A model generated the notes under the pieces. That model saw nothing but the letters and a program-made list of their open reading frames with translations. It ran no database searches and had not been told where the DNA came from. From contig UQUX01000038.1 in NCBI GenBank assembly GCA_900544425.1, forward strand, positions 1 through 14,835: DNA of 14,835 nt, in the 5' to 3' direction. Origin of the DNA: an uncultured Collinsella sp. (GTDB taxonomy: Bacteria; Actinomycetota; Coriobacteriia; Coriobacteriales; Coriobacteriaceae). A program made the position numbers and the translations under genes. Of the stretch, positions 14,510 through 14,835 are shown piece by piece. Position 1 is the stretch's first letter. Every line of letters starts with the position of its first letter.

Positions 14510-14835
14510 ATGGATGCACCAAAGAGATTGACCCAAAAGGGATATAGGCCCCGGCTCATAGAGGAGCGCCTCGACACCCTTATGCGGGCGTTTGGCTGTG
14601 TGGAGATCAACGGCCCCAAATGGTGCGGCAAGACCTGGACGGCGCTCTCTCGCTCGGCGAGCGTCTCCAGGCTCGATGAGCCTGCGCAGCGTGCGGCGGC
14701 AGAGGTCGACCCAAGCCTGGCGCTCATCGGCGATGCGCCACACCTGGTCGATGAATGGCAGGAGGTGCCCGAGGTTTGGGATGCCGCCCGGCGTTTCGTG
14801 GACGCGAGCGGCAACGAACGGGGGACACTTTTGCT
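14510..14835 (+). CDS. ATP-binding protein, AAA_14/DUF4143 type, C-terminus cut by window edge
   Basis: An open frame of 108 codons runs from ATG 14510 to the right edge with no stop. GAGAGGGA at 14493-14500 is a fair ribosome site. Walker A is GPKWCGKT (residues ~38-45) and a Walker B-like strand reads LVDEWQEVPEVWDAARRF, both characteristic of AAA_14 ATPases that carry a C-terminal DUF4143. That half is beyond the window. The function of these proteins is not settled. The gene follows the DUF234-type ATPase by 185 bases, with the 23-bp array between them, and is more GC-rich than that neighbour. Confidence 0.87.
   Translation, partial: MDAPKRLTQKGYRPRLIEERLDTLMRAFGCVEINGPKWCGKTWTALSRSASVSRLDEPAQRAAAEVDPSLALIGDAPHLVDEWQEVPEVWDAARRFVDASGNERGTLL

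Overview
The window looks like the chromosome of a high-GC, probably anaerobic, gut-type actinobacterium. The codon bias, the purine gene set and the style of the intergenic repeats suggest a Coriobacteriia member such as Collinsella. This is inferred from pattern recognition, not from a search.

Layout. (1) 1-1338, minus strand: the N-terminal 446 residues of a peptidase-U32 family protein, running off the left edge. (2) 1339-1716: a spacer with a long inverted repeat and a stem-loop leader ahead of ridA. (3) 1717-2094, plus: ridA, closed by a clear intrinsic terminator. (4) 2215-2871, minus: a YheO/DauR-like regulator (PAS-like plus HTH), best started at a GTG. (5) 2872-3223: a divergent control region with a good sigma-70-type promoter overlapped by a Fur-like box. 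(6) 3224-12599, plus: a five-gene purine operon made of an NCS2 purine/xanthine/urate permease, ssnA, ygfK, a four-cluster ferredoxin and a fused 2Fe-2S/molybdenum xanthine dehydrogenase of the selenium-dependent type, ending at a strong terminator at 12663-12694. (7) 12699-14835: a different-looking segment of intergenic repeats, an AAA ATPase of the archaeal-ATPase/DUF234 type with a PD-(D/E)XK-like tail, five 23-bp tandem repeats, and the start of a second ATPase (AAA_14/DUF4143 type) cut by the right edge.

How the genes work together. The permease brings a purine in. The molybdenum hydroxylase interconverts purine oxidation states. It has no FAD domain of its own, so its electrons probably pass through the eight-iron-type ferredoxin to the flavin- and NAD(P)-binding protein YgfK. 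SsnA is a metal-dependent amidohydrolase/deaminase. The divergent regulator is the obvious local control gene. RidA may deaminate reactive enamines made during nitrogen catabolism.

Most notable structure. The ferredoxin is an internal duplication with an exact 74-residue period across ten cysteines. YgfK has the parts of dihydropyrimidine dehydrogenase in permuted order. The ridA, ssnA and ygfK leaders contain stacked hairpins. A Fur-like box sits on the purine-operon promoter. The two ATPase genes are each preceded by a striking repeat: a perfect 22-bp-arm palindrome, and a five-unit 23-bp array.
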